DNA from: Pantoea endophytica
GTDB taxonomy: Bacteria > Pseudomonadota > Gammaproteobacteria > Enterobacterales > Enterobacteriaceae
Assembly: GCF_002858935.1 (NCBI RefSeq)
Contig: NZ_PJRT01000002.1
Location: forward strand, 310,001-374,000
Reading direction: 5' to 3'
DNA: 64,000 nucleotides
Shown here: positions 39,552-49,014 of the stretch, one piece after another
Layout of the letters: every line of letters starts with the position of its first letter
How positions within the stretch are numbered: the stretch's first letter is position 1
Program-made: the position numbers and the translations under genes
Notes under the pieces: generated by a model
Told to the model about the DNA's origin: nothing
Seen by the model: only the letters and a program-made list of their open reading frames with translations
Database searches by the model: none

Positions 39552-41087
39552 TTACTTCAGATCGGCCTCATCAAAATTGAATGAGGTATCGGGCATGACA
39601 TAAAAACCGCTGAGGTTTTTATTGTTGGCTGACAGCAGTTGTTCCACCACCAGCGGGATCCACGGATGGTCGTTCCAGATGCGATCCTGCGCGTCTTTGT
39701 ACAACTTAGCTTTCTGGTCGCGATCGGTGGTTTTCAGCGCATCGGCGAGATCTTTATCCACCTGCGGATTGCTGTAGAAGGCGGTGTTGAAGATCGCTGG
39801 CGGCCATGAGGTGGTGGCGAACAACGGCGTCAGCGCCCAATCAGCTTCACCGGTCGAGGCTGACCAGCCGGTGTAGAACATGCGCACACCGCTCTCTTTC
39901 TGCCCTTTGCTCTCTACTTCAGCGGCACGCTGACCGGCATCCATCGCCGTCACTTTCACCTTCACGCCCACCTGTGCCAGCTGCTGCTGGGTGAACTGCA
40001 GCACTTTCTGCGCGGTGCTGTGGTTGTGCGAAGACCACAACGTGGTTTCGAAACCGTTCGGGAAGCCCGCTTCTTTCAGCAGTTCGCGCGCTTTGCCGGG
40101 ATCATATTTGATTGCCGGATAGCTCTGCGCAAAGTCGATGCTCGGCGGCACGATGCCGGTGGCTGGCGTGGCGTAACCGGCAAAGGCGACTTTTGCCAGT
40201 GCCTCACGGTTGATGGCGTACTCTAGCGCTTCACGCACTTTCGGATTATCAAACGGCTTTTGCGTCACGTTGAGGCTGATGTAGCGCTGCATGATTGACG
40301 GCGTGGTGACCACATCGAGCTTGCTGTTGCCTTCCAGCAGTTTGGCCTGCTCGAACGGCACCGGGAAAGCAAAGCTCGCTTCGCCAGTTTGCAGCATCGC
40401 CGCGCGGGTGTTGTTATCCACCACCGGACGCCAGGTAATGCTATCCAGCTTCGGATAGCCTTTTTTCCAGTAGCCGTCCCACTTCTTCACTTTCACGAAG
40501 TCGGTCTGGTTCCAGGTATCAAAGGCAAACGGGCCGGTTCCTACCGGATGGAAGCCGATATCTTTGCCATATTTCTTCAGCGCGGTCGGGGAAATCATCA
40601 CCGCCGCCGGATGCGCGAGATTATTAATGAAGGCCGAGAACGGCTGCTTCAGGGTGATTTTCACTGTGCGCGGATCGACCACTTCGGTGGTGGCGATATA
40701 TTTGAACAGGTTATAGCGTTTGAGATGGTTATCCGGATTGCTGGCACGATCGAGGTTCACCTTCACCGCTTCGGCATTGAAGTCAGTGCCATCCTGGAAT
40801 TTCACGCCAGCGCGCAGCTTAATGGTGTAGGTCAGGCCGTCGCTGCTCGCCTGATAACTTTCCGCCAGCACGTTGGTCAGCTTCATGTCTTTATCGAAGC
40901 CGAACAAGCCCTGATAGAAGGACTTTGCCACCGCCTGCGACAGCGTATCGTTAGCGTCATACGGATCGAGCGTGGTAAAGGTCGAGGCCACCGCAATCAC
41001 CGCATCTTTCGCCGCCCACGCGGGCAGCGCCAGCGCCGAACTCAACAAACCGGCAGTGATAACCCCTTTTCGCATAATATGGTGCAT
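39552..41087 (-). CDS. gsiB: Glutathione-binding periplasmic protein GsiB
   Basis: 511 residues (E. coli 512), peptide-binding (SBP_bac_5) family with signal peptide ending PAWAA. Recognisable: [27 protein letters not shown], reported here as two overlapping blocks around NDTLSQ, and [16 protein letters not shown]. The ATG at 41087 follows AGGAGAACGATAACG; upstream ATG at 41129 lies before that site. It sits between gsiA and gsiC. Confidence 0.96.
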   Translation of the reverse strand: MHHIMRKGVITAGLLSSALALPAWAAKDAVIAVASTFTTLDPYDANDTLSQAVAKSFYQGLFGFDKDMKLTNVLAESYQASSDGLTYTIKLRAGVKFQDGTDFNAEAVKVNLDRASNPDNHLKRYNLFKYIATTEVVDPRTVKITLKQPFSAFINNLAHPAAVMISPTALKKYGKDIGFHPVGTGPFAFDTWNQTDFVKVKKWDGYWKKGYPKLDSITWRPVVDNNTRAAMLQTGEASFAFPVPFEQAKLLEGNSKLDVVTTPSIMQRYISLNVTQKPFDNPKVREALEYAINREALAKVAFAGYATPATGIVPPSIDFAQSYPAIKYDPGKARELLKEAGFPNGFETTLWSSHNHSTAQKVLQFTQQQLAQVGVKVKVTAMDAGQRAAEVESKGQKESGVRMFYTGWSASTGEADWALTPLFATTSWPPAIFNTAFYSNPQVDKDLADALKTTDRDQKAKLYKDAQDRIWNDHPWIPLVVEQLLSANNKNLSGFYVMPDTSFNFDEADLK

Positions 41088-41150
41088 CGTTATCGTTCTC
41101 CTGTAATCCCTGTCATGCGCGACATCCAAAGATGTGCGGTTGTTTGCTGC

Positions 41151-43007
41151 TCAGGCGCCGCTAATTGCGTGCCGGGCGACAAAATGGCCCGGTGCCACTT
41201 CCAGTAAAGGCGCCACTTCTGGCTCATCGCCCAGCGGGCGAATCGGGCTGGGGATCTCATCCACCATCAGCGCCCGCTCACGATGCCGATGGGCCGGATC
41301 GGCCACCGGCACCGCGGCCATCAGTTTTTTGGTGTAGGGATGGCGCGGCTGCTCAAATACCGCCTGACGCGGCCCCATCTCCACAATTTGTCCGAGATAC
41401 ATCACCGCCACGCGATGGCTGATGCGTTCCACCACCGCCATATCGTGCGAGATAAATAAGAAAGCGATACCAAATTCACGCTGCAAATCGAGCATCAGGT
41501 TGATGATTTGCGCCTGAATCGACACATCCAGCGCCGACACCGATTCATCGGCGATCACCACTTTGGGATTGAGCGCCAGCGCGCGCGCAATGCAGATGCG
41601 CTGGCGCTGGCCGCCGGAAAATTCGTGCGGATAACGCTGCGCATGTTCCGGTAGCAGGCCGACGCGCTCCAGCAGCCAGGCAACGCGCTTCTCCGCCTGA
41701 CGGCGATCCAGCGTTTTGTGCACCAGCAGCGGTTCCATGATCGAAAAACCCACGGTCAAACGCGGATCGAGCGAGGCGTAAGGATCCTGGAAGATAAACT
41801 GGATATCGCGACGCAGCGACGCCAGCGCATTGCCCTGCAGCGCATCGATGCGTTGGCCGTCAAAAGTAATGGTACCGCCCTGGCTGGCTACCAGCCGCAG
41901 CAGCGAACGCCCGGTAGTGGATTTTCCGCAGCCGGATTCCCCCACCAGCGCCAGCGTTTCACCGGCATGGAGATCGAAACTGACTTTCTCGACCGCGTGC
42001 ACGCGGCGTTTAACGCGATTGAGTAAACCGCCGCGAATATCAAAGCGCGTGACTAAATCGCGCACCTGCAAAATCGGCGGTCGATCGTGACGCACCGTGT
42101 CCTGCGGCGCGGCCTGTTCTTCACGTCCGTTGCTATGCAATAAGGGAAATTTAGCCGGTAGCGGCTGGCCATGCATCGCCCCCAGTTTGGGCACCGCCGC
42201 CAGCAACGCGCGGGTATAGGGCTGCTGCGGGTCGGCAAACAGCTGCTGCACCGACGCGCGCTCTACCACATCGCCGCGATACATCACCTGCACGCGATCG
42301 GCCATCTCCGCCACCACGCCCATATCATGGGTGATGAAAATCACCCCCATCTGCATCTCTTTTTGCAGCACGCGGATCAACTGCAGAATTTGCGCCTGAA
42401 TAGTGACGTCGAGTGCGGTGGTGGGTTCGTCAGCAATCAGCAGCGCCGGTTTGCACGACAGCGCCATGGCAATCATCACGCGCTGGCGCATGCCGCCTGA
42501 GAGTTGATGCGGATAGCGTGATAACACATTTTGCGCTTCGGGAATGCGCACCAGATCGAGCATGCGCCGCGCTTCCGCCAGCGCCTGCTGGTGACTTTTT
42601 CCCTGATGCAGACGGATGGATTCCGCAATCTGCTCGCCAACGGTAAACACCGGGTTGAGCGAGGTCATCGGCTCCTGAAAGATCATCGCCATATCGGCGC
42701 CGCGCACTTTGCGCATCTGACCGTTCGACGCGCGCATCACATCCAGCACCTCGCCATTGCGACGCCGCAGCTGGATATCTCCGCTCACTTCGCCGCCGGC
42801 CTGCTGAATCAAGCGCATCAGCGCCAGCGAGGTGACGGATTTGCCCGAGCCCGATTCGCCCACCAGCGCCAGAGTTTCACCGCGATGCAGGTCGAGCGAC
42901 AGGTTGCGTACCGCTTCGGTAATGCGCCCTTCATGCTCAAAGCGCACGTTAAGATCGCGCACCGCCAGAACCTGCTCCGGCGCAAACTGCAGCTGTTGGT
43001 CCGTCAT
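41151..43007 (-). CDS. gsiA: Glutathione ABC transporter ATP-binding protein GsiA
   Basis: 618-residue ATPase with two fused ABC domains, corresponding to DppD and DppF in one chain. Walker A GESGSGKS (about residue 55) and GESGCGKST (about 360); signatures LSGGMRQR and FSGGQRQR; Walker [13 protein letters not shown] and [12 protein letters not shown]. The second Walker B has Ser in place of the usual Pro after the catalytic Glu, as common in this family. Ten bases separate it from iaaA. Confidence 0.97.
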   Translation of the reverse strand: MTDQQLQFAPEQVLAVRDLNVRFEHEGRITEAVRNLSLDLHRGETLALVGESGSGKSVTSLALMRLIQQAGGEVSGDIQLRRRNGEVLDVMRASNGQMRKVRGADMAMIFQEPMTSLNPVFTVGEQIAESIRLHQGKSHQQALAEARRMLDLVRIPEAQNVLSRYPHQLSGGMRQRVMIAMALSCKPALLIADEPTTALDVTIQAQILQLIRVLQKEMQMGVIFITHDMGVVAEMADRVQVMYRGDVVERASVQQLFADPQQPYTRALLAAVPKLGAMHGQPLPAKFPLLHSNGREEQAAPQDTVRHDRPPILQVRDLVTRFDIRGGLLNRVKRRVHAVEKVSFDLHAGETLALVGESGCGKSTTGRSLLRLVASQGGTITFDGQRIDALQGNALASLRRDIQFIFQDPYASLDPRLTVGFSIMEPLLVHKTLDRRQAEKRVAWLLERVGLLPEHAQRYPHEFSGGQRQRICIARALALNPKVVIADESVSALDVSIQAQIINLMLDLQREFGIAFLFISHDMAVVERISHRVAVMYLGQIVEMGPRQAVFEQPRHPYTKKLMAAVPVADPAHRHRERALMVDEIPSPIRPLGDEPEVAPLLEVAPGHFVARHAISGA

Positions 43008-43016
43008 GCCTGCTCC

Positions 43017-43982
43017 TTAGCTGTCGCGGTAAATCGCTACCTCAACATCGCCATTCACATAGGCGAATCCGCGATACATGCCTTCGCTGTTAAACGGCAG
43101 CGCCACATTTCCTGCGGCGTCAATGGCAATCAGCCCGCCGCTGCCTTCCAGCTCTTGCACTTTGTCATGAATGACGTTGGCGGTGGCCTGTTGCAGCGAG
43201 CGTCCGGCGTAATGCATCTGCGCCGCCACGTCGTAAGCGGCGAGCGTACGGATAAACACTTCGCCGGTACCGGTACAGGAGACCGCTACGGTGTCGTTGC
43301 TGGCGTAGCAGCCTGCGCCGACTAAAGGCGAATCGCCCACACGACCGGCCTGTTTGTTGGTCATGCCGCCGGTTGAGGTGGCGGCCGCCAGATTACCCTG
43401 AAGATCGAGCGCGACCGCACCGACGGTGCCGAATTTGCGATCCGGGTCCAGCGGATCGTCGCTGTGACTGTTTGCTTCGCCGTCGTGATCCAGCACCATC
43501 TGCTGGCTGTGCAGCGCGCGCTGCAGCTGCTCCCAGCGCTCTGGCGTGGAGAAGAAATCGGCGTCGACCGGCGCTAAACCTTGCTCAGCGGCGAAAGCTT
43601 CTGCGCCCGCACCGATAAACAGTACGTGCGGGCTATTCTCCAGCACCTTACGCGCCGCCAGAATCGGATTGCGGATGTGGCTGACGCCCGCGACCGCGCC
43701 GACGTCCAGCGTGCGGCCATCCATAATGCTGGCATCGAGTTCATGCGTGCCCTGATGAGTGAACACCGCGCCCTTGCCAGCGTTAAACAGCGGACACTCT
43801 TCCAGCAGGCGTACGGCTTCGGTAACGGCATCTAACGCGCTGCCGCCCGCCGCAAGAATTTGCTGGCCTGCGGTAACGATTGCGGTGAGTTGCTGACGAT
43901 AGTGCTGCTCTTTTTCGGCGCTCATTGCCGCACGCGTAATCGCGCCCGCACCGCCGTGAATTGCGATAACTGCTTTAGCCAT
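43017..43982 (-). CDS. iaaA: Isoaspartyl peptidase / plant-type L-asparaginase IaaA
   Basis: 321-residue N-terminal nucleophile hydrolase that self-cleaves into two subunits. The cleavage site is FG|TVGAVALD, with Thr as nucleophile; GGMTNKQAGRVGDSP and GAGCYA line the active site. It degrades isoaspartyl dipeptides and asparagine. First gene of the iaaA-gsiABCD unit, as in E. coli, suggesting handling of imported peptides or glutathione breakdown products. Confidence 0.97.
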   Translation of the reverse strand: MAKAVIAIHGGAGAITRAAMSAEKEQHYRQQLTAIVTAGQQILAAGGSALDAVTEAVRLLEECPLFNAGKGAVFTHQGTHELDASIMDGRTLDVGAVAGVSHIRNPILAARKVLENSPHVLFIGAGAEAFAAEQGLAPVDADFFSTPERWEQLQRALHSQQMVLDHDGEANSHSDDPLDPDRKFGTVGAVALDLQGNLAAATSTGGMTNKQAGRVGDSPLVGAGCYASNDTVAVSCTGTGEVFIRTLAAYDVAAQMHYAGRSLQQATANVIHDKVQELEGSGGLIAIDAAGNVALPFNSEGMYRGFAYVNGDVEVAIYRDS

Positions 43983-44196
43983 AACCGGTACCCTGTTAAG
44001 GAATCAGAACCAAAAACACTGATTTAGAATGGTTTTCATCTTTTTTTGGCAATTTTCGACTATAGAAAGGCACCCTCATCTTGTAAAGCAGAAACTGCCT
44101 GCGCGGTCATAACCTTTTATTGTGGATTATGCTTTTTTGGTTGTGATGTGCTTAGCGGATGCGCACCTGTAAAACAGGAAAACCATTTTACCATTC

Positions 44197-44254
44197 GCAC
44201 ATTCCGTAGCGGCGCGATTTATCGCGCAATAAATTGCGCCGCTACGGAATGTGC
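44197..44254. repeat. Long inverted repeat (19-bp perfect arms), GTAGCGGCGC family
   Basis: Arms at 44197-44215 and 44236-44254 (beginning GCACATTCCGTAGCGG) are exact reverse complements. Pairing continues through a G-T and five A-T pairs to an 8-nt loop. It contains two head-to-head copies of a GTAGCGGCGC...ATTTATC unit that recurs at 60671. It is in the 358-bp iaaA-moeA divergent gap (43983-44340), which holds no gene. Confidence 0.85.
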
Positions 44255-44340
44255 ATTGATTGAGTAAAGTGCACTCTCGCTTAACGGCCACGCATTACCC
44301 ATAATAGACCGCATCTGAAATTAACCAGGCAGAGATGGAC

Positions 44341-45576
44341 ATGGAACCTTTTACCGCAGGATTAATCTCCCTCGAAGACGCGCAGCAAAAGATGCTGCAA
44401 CAGCTGACGCCGATTAGCGATTCGATCAACGTCTCGCTGTTTGAGGCCGCCGGACGTATCACCGCCAGGCCGATCAACTCGCCGCTCGATGTCCCCTCGT
44501 TTGATAACTCGGCGATGGATGGTTACGCGCTGCGTCTGGCCGACATCGCACCCGATCGCGTGTTCCCGGTGGCCGGTAAAGCCTTCGCCGGTGCGCCGTT
44601 TAACGGTGCGTGGCCCGCGGGCAGCGTGATCCGCATCATGACCGGCGCGCCGATTCCCGCCGGTTGTGACGCCGTGGTGATGCAGGAGCAAACGGAGCAA
44701 CGCGACGGCGGCATTGTGATTACCGCGCCGGTGCAGGCTGCGCAAAATATTCGTCGCATCGGTGAAGACATTCAGGCGGGCAAACAGGTGCTGGACGCCG
44801 GTGTGCGCCTTGGTGCGGCCGAACTGCCGCTGCTGGCGTCGCTGGGGATTGCTGAAGTCAGCGTGCTGCGCAAACTGCGCGTGGCAATCTTCTCCACCGG
44901 CGATGAACTGCAGGCGGTCGGCCAGCCGCTGGCGGAAGGTCAGATTTACGATACCAACCGCTTTACCGTGGCGTTAATGCTTAACAAGCTGGGCTGCGAA
45001 GTGATCGATCTCGGTGTGATTGCTGACGATCAGGCGGCGCTGCGTACCGCCTTTACCGAAGCCGATCGCCAGGCCGATGTGGTGATCAGCACCGGCGGCG
45101 TGTCGGTTGGCGAAGCCGATTTCACCCGTGCGATACTGGAAGAGCTCGGCGCTATTACCTTCTGGAAACTGGCGATCAAACCGGGCAAACCCTTTGCTTT
45201 TGGTCGCCTGGCCAACAGCTGGTTCTGCGGTTTACCGGGCAATCCGGTTTCTGCGGCGGTAACCTTCTATCAATTGGTCCAGCCGCTGCTGGCCACCTTA
45301 ACCGGCCAAACCACGCGCATCATGCCGCTACGCCAACGTGCGCGCGCCACCCAGCGTTTGAAGAAATCGCCGGGTCGTCTCGACTTCCAGCGTGCGATTC
45401 TCAGCCGCGGTGACGATGGTGTGCTGGAAGTGCGCAGCACCGGTGCGCAAGGTTCGCATGTGTTCAGCTCGTTCGCGCTGGCTAACTGCTTTGTGGTGCT
45501 GGAGCGCGAGCGCGGCGATGTGGAACCGGGCGAATGGGTGGAGATCGAAGCCTTTAATAGCTTGCTGGAGGGCTAA
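44341..45576 (+). CDS. moeA: Molybdopterin molybdenumtransferase MoeA
   Basis: Inserts molybdate into adenylylated molybdopterin. 411 residues from ATG 44341 (E. coli 411); ATG 44335 two codons earlier is an alternative. Family blocks: [71 protein letters not shown] and GLPGNPVSA. The MoCF-like domain III spans about 180-325. The stop overlaps the moeB start (TAATG). Confidence 0.96.
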   Translation: MEPFTAGLISLEDAQQKMLQQLTPISDSINVSLFEAAGRITARPINSPLDVPSFDNSAMDGYALRLADIAPDRVFPVAGKAFAGAPFNGAWPAGSVIRIMTGAPIPAGCDAVVMQEQTEQRDGGIVITAPVQAAQNIRRIGEDIQAGKQVLDAGVRLGAAELPLLASLGIAEVSVLRKLRVAIFSTGDELQAVGQPLAEGQIYDTNRFTVALMLNKLGCEVIDLGVIADDQAALRTAFTEADRQADVVISTGGVSVGEADFTRAILEELGAITFWKLAIKPGKPFAFGRLANSWFCGLPGNPVSAAVTFYQLVQPLLATLTGQTTRIMPLRQRARATQRLKKSPGRLDFQRAILSRGDDGVLEVRSTGAQGSHVFSSFALANCFVVLERERGDVEPGEWVEIEAFNSLLEG

Positions 45577-46343
45577 TGAGCGTTGAGTTGAGCGATGAAG
45601 AGATGCTGCGCTATAACCGTCAGATTGTCCTGCGCGGTTTTGATTTTGATGGCCAGGAGAAGCTAAAGGCGGCACAGGTGTTGGTGATCGGCCTCGGCGG
45701 ACTCGGCTGTGCGGCGGCGCCCTATCTGGCCTCGGCGGGTGTGGGACATCTCACGTTGCTCGATTTCGACAGCGTTAGCCTCAGTAATCTCCAGCGCCAG
45801 ATCCTGCACAGTGATGCGAAAATTGGCGTAGCGAAAGTCGCCTCGGCGCAGCAGCAGTTGGCGGCAATTAATCCGCATTGCCAGCTGGAGCCGATTGATG
45901 CGCAGCTGGATGACGCGCAGCTCAGCACGTTAATTGCGCGCCATGATGCGGTGGTGGATTGCACCGATAACGTCGATACCCGCGAGCAGATCAACCGCCT
46001 CTGTTTTCAGCACAAGGTGCCGCTGATTTCCGGCGCAGCGATTCGCATGGAAGGCCAGCTCAGCGTATTTACCTGGCAGCCCGGCGAGCCGTGTTATCGT
46101 TGCATCAGCCGTTTGTTTGGCGATCAGGTATTAAGTTGCGTAGAAGCCGGCGTGATGGCGCCGCTGGTTGGCGTAGTTGGTGCAATGCAGGCGATGGAAA
46201 CCTTAAAAGTGCTGACGGCGTTCGGTCAACCTGCTAGCGCACGCTTATTGATGTACGACGCGATGAGCGCGGAGTTCCGCAGCATGAAGGTGGCGCAGGA
46301 TGCGCATTGTGAAGTGTGTGGTGAACAAGGTCGCCATGAATGA
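45576..46343 (+). CDS. moeB: Molybdopterin-synthase adenylyltransferase MoeB
   Basis: E1-like enzyme that adenylates the MoaD C-terminus. 255 residues (E. coli 249). Nucleotide-binding GLGGLGC (about 39-45), NLQRQILH, DCTDNVDTR, and zinc-site Cys pairs CYRC and CEVC. The last five codons and the stop lie inside a GGTCGCCAT-type palindrome, accounting for the extra QGRHE tail. Confidence 0.97.
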   Translation: MSVELSDEEMLRYNRQIVLRGFDFDGQEKLKAAQVLVIGLGGLGCAAAPYLASAGVGHLTLLDFDSVSLSNLQRQILHSDAKIGVAKVASAQQQLAAINPHCQLEPIDAQLDDAQLSTLIARHDAVVDCTDNVDTREQINRLCFQHKVPLISGAAIRMEGQLSVFTWQPGEPCYRCISRLFGDQVLSCVEAGVMAPLVGVVGAMQAMETLKVLTAFGQPASARLLMYDAMSAEFRSMKVAQDAHCEVCGEQGRHE

Positions 46344-46350
46344 CGACCTT
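46327..46350. repeat. GGTCGCCAT-type palindrome overlapping the moeB stop
   Basis: AAGGTCGCCAT-GA-ATGACGACCTT: 11-base arms with one mismatch. The TGA of moeB (46341-46343) is within the right arm, so the element is partly coding. Confidence 0.8.
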
Positions 46351-46377
46351 ACAGATGTAAGTCGCGGGTTTTCGTAG

Positions 46378-46405
46378 GGTGCGCATTCATGCGCACCTGG
46401 TTTTT
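46378..46405 (+). terminator. GGTGCGCAT palindrome with T-run, between moeB and ybiT
   Basis: GGTGCGCAT-TC-ATGCGCACC, perfect nine-base arms, then TGG and five T residues on the plus strand. It probably ends moeAB transcription and is preceded by GTAG like other members of the palindrome set. Confidence 0.65.
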
Positions 46406-46410
46406 CACAA

Positions 46411-48003
46411 TTAAACAATACCCTGGCTGCGCAGGTAATCTTCATAGTTACCGGTGAAGTCGATAATACGATCGGCTTTCATCTCCATCACGCGGGTAGC
46501 CAGCGAGCTAACAAACTCACGGTCGTGCGAGACGAAAATCAGGGTGCCTTCGTACATCTCCAGCGCCATGTTGAGCGACTCGATCGATTCCATATCCAGG
46601 TGGTTAGTCGGTTCATCCATGATCAGGATGTTTGGCTTTTGCATCATCAGCTTGCCAAATAGCATGCGACCCTTCTCACCACCGGACAGCACCTTAGCGG
46701 GCTTGTTGATCTCGTCGTGACCAAATAGCAGACGACCAAGAATACTGCGCACCGCCTGTTCGTCATCGCCTTCCTGCTTCCACTGGCTCATCCAGTCGAA
46801 TACCGTCAGATCGTCAGCGAAGTCTTCCGCGTGATCCTGGCCGTAATAACCAATGCGCGCATTCTCAGACCATTTCACTGTGCCGCTATCCGGCGTATGT
46901 TCACCGACCAGCGTTTTCAGCAGCGTAGTTTTACCGATACCATTGGCACCGAGAATCGCCAATTTCTCGCCGACTTCTAACATCAGGTTGAGTTTATTAA
47001 ACAGCGGACCGTTATCAAAACCTTTGGTCAGCGCTTCAACTTCCAGCGCATTACGGAACAGCTTCTTATCCTGATCAAAACGGATAAACGGGTTTTGACG
47101 GCTGGAGGCTTTAACTTCTTCCAGCTTAATTTTATCAATCTGTTTGGCACGCGAAGTCGCCTGACGCGATTTAGAGGCGTTGGCGCTAAAACGGCTAACA
47201 AACGATTGCAGATCGGCAATTTGCGCTTTCTTCTTGGCGTTATCCGATAATAAACGTTCGCGTGACTGGGTAGCCGCGGTCATATATTCGTCATAATTAC
47301 CCGGATAAACGCGCAGTTCACCGTAATCCAGATCCGCCATGTGCGTGCACACCATATTCAGGAAGTGACGGTCATGCGAAATGATGATCATGGTGCTGTT
47401 ACGTTCGTTGAGCACTTGCTCCAACCAACGAATGGTATCGATATCCAGGTTGTTGGTCGGTTCATCGAGCAACAAAATATCAGGATTGGCAAATAATGCC
47501 TGCGCTAAAAGGACACGCAATTTCCAGCCCGGCGCAATTTCGCTCATCGGACCGTAATGCTGCTCCACAGGAATGCCAACGCCCAGTAATAATTCACCGG
47601 CACGTGATTCTGAACTGTAACCGTCCATCTCGCCGTATTCGACTTCAAGGTCGGCCACTTTATAGCCTTCCTCTTCGCTCATTTCTGGCAATGCATATAT
47701 ACGGTCACGCTCTTGCTTCACTGCCCACAATTCATTGTGGCCCATGATCACGGTGTCCAGCACACTATATTGCTCGAAGGCAAATTGGTCCTGACGTAAC
47801 TTACCGATACGCTCATTTGGGTCGAGGGAAACATTTCCACCCGTTGGCGCCAAATCGCCGCCCAGTATTTTCATAAAGGTAGATTTACCGCTGCCGTTCG
47901 CACCGATTAAACCGTAACGATTACCGCCGCCAAATTTAACGGAGATATTTTCGAACAGCGGCTTACTGCCGAACTGCATGGTGATATTGCTGGAAACTAA
48001 CAC
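46411..48003 (-). CDS. ybiT: YbiT, ABC-F family ATPase
   Basis: 530-residue soluble protein with two ABC domains and no membrane segments, same length as E. coli YbiT. Walker [10 protein letters not shown] and GANGIGKTT; signatures in the first half APGWKLR and in the second [11 protein letters not shown]; Walker [12 protein letters not shown] and [11 protein letters not shown]; linker (about 240-320) basic and helical. ABC-F proteins bind the ribosomal E site; YbiT is a translation factor candidate in E. coli. Confidence 0.97.
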   Translation of the reverse strand: MLVSSNITMQFGSKPLFENISVKFGGGNRYGLIGANGSGKSTFMKILGGDLAPTGGNVSLDPNERIGKLRQDQFAFEQYSVLDTVIMGHNELWAVKQERDRIYALPEMSEEEGYKVADLEVEYGEMDGYSSESRAGELLLGVGIPVEQHYGPMSEIAPGWKLRVLLAQALFANPDILLLDEPTNNLDIDTIRWLEQVLNERNSTMIIISHDRHFLNMVCTHMADLDYGELRVYPGNYDEYMTAATQSRERLLSDNAKKKAQIADLQSFVSRFSANASKSRQATSRAKQIDKIKLEEVKASSRQNPFIRFDQDKKLFRNALEVEALTKGFDNGPLFNKLNLMLEVGEKLAILGANGIGKTTLLKTLVGEHTPDSGTVKWSENARIGYYGQDHAEDFADDLTVFDWMSQWKQEGDDEQAVRSILGRLLFGHDEINKPAKVLSGGEKGRMLFGKLMMQKPNILIMDEPTNHLDMESIESLNMALEMYEGTLIFVSHDREFVSSLATRVMEMKADRIIDFTGNYEDYLRSQGIV

Positions 48004-48142
48004 GGCATTGACCTTTGTTACGCAGTGGAGGAAAAAACAGCGGGCATTATGCCAGAAGCGGGCACCCGGACGCCACCTCTGCGCCAGAGGCAGACGTTAC
48101 GTTGGGCTAAAGGTGTTGTTGCTCATAAAGAAATAAAAACAA

Positions 48143-48172
48143 CAAAAAAGCCGGGGGCATTTGCCCCCGGCT
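48143..48172 (-). terminator. Terminator of the H-NS paralogue gene
   Basis: Minus strand: AGCCGGGGGC / GCCCCCGGCT stem, loop AAAT, then TTTTTTGTTG. Very stable. Confidence 0.92.
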
Positions 48173-48195
48173 CCCACTTACAAGGATTGTGCGGA

Positions 48196-48597
48196 TTATT
48201 TGATCAGGAAAGTGTCGAGGCTTTTACCTGAATCCAGCGCTTTTTTAATCGCTGCTGGTGTACGGCCCTGACCGGTCCAAGATTTTACTTCACCGTTTTC
48301 GTCGGTGTAGGAATATTTTGCCGGGCGTGGTGCACGCTTAGCGCGTTTTTTACCAACTTCCAGAGCGCCCAGTAATTCGTTCGGGTCAATACCATCAGCC
48401 AGCAGCATTTCGCGATATTTAGACAGCTTCTCTTCTTTTTCGCGGTTCTGCGCTTCTTCAGCGTTTACTTCGTCACGACGTTCAGTCACGACAACCGTTA
48501 ATTTTTCCAGAATTTCTTCCAGATCGCTCAATGGCAGTTCACGAGCCTGTGCACGTAATGTGCGAATGTTGTTCAGAACTTTAAATGCGTCACTCAT
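48196..48597 (-). CDS. H-NS family nucleoid-associated protein (paralogue)
   Basis: 133 residues. N-terminal oligomerisation coiled coil (about 1-83, [15 protein letters not shown]), linker [12 protein letters not shown], and the C-terminal DNA-binding AT-hook-like loop [12 protein letters not shown]. It resembles H-NS more than StpA in [16 protein letters not shown], yet its acidic middle ([11 protein letters not shown]) differs from canonical H-NS. E. coli has no hns gene at this locus, so this is probably a second copy rather than the main hns. ATG 48597 has AAGGA seven bases upstream; a GTG one codon earlier is rejected. Confidence 0.9.
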   Translation of the reverse strand: MSDAFKVLNNIRTLRAQARELPLSDLEEILEKLTVVVTERRDEVNAEEAQNREKEEKLSKYREMLLADGIDPNELLGALEVGKKRAKRAPRPAKYSYTDENGEVKSWTGQGRTPAAIKKALDSGKSLDTFLIK

Positions 48598-49014
48598 CAC
48601 AATGTCCTTGCTTAAGGGGGTTAAATAAACTGTAGTGGCAAGATTACCTAATTCAAATAAAAAAATAAATTAATTTTATTGCCCGGATTAATCTGAAGTT
48701 GCTTACATATTTCTTACGTTAGGGTTTAAAACGCGGATAACCGCTTTAATTAACCCTGAATTAACAACCGTAATGTGTTCCATATGTAGCAACTGGAATC
48801 GATTTCAAAGCAATATTCCCAGGTAATAAACAATCATTTAGCGGCTATTACGCGCTGCAGCATTAGTGAGCATAATGGTAAGCAAGGATTAATGGTGTAA
48901 CGTAAAACCTGATGTCATCACGGATTATTATATTGCCCGGGATGAGAGAAGAATCTCATTTTTTCATATCGTGCCGATAAAAAAAGCCGGTGTTTAACCG
49001 GCTGCTAAGGGAAA
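48598..49014. other. A+T-rich gap upstream of the H-NS paralogue
   Basis: 417 bp visibly richer in A and T than its surroundings, no open frame of note and no repeat. It contains the outer-membrane-factor terminator at its end and presumably the H-NS paralogue promoter. AT-rich upstream DNA is what H-NS proteins bind, so autoregulation is possible. Confidence 0.6.
48979..49003 (-). terminator. Terminator of the efflux operon
   Basis: Minus strand: AGCCGGT / ACCGGCT stem with TAAAC loop, then poly-T. It follows the outer-membrane factor gene. Confidence 0.85.
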
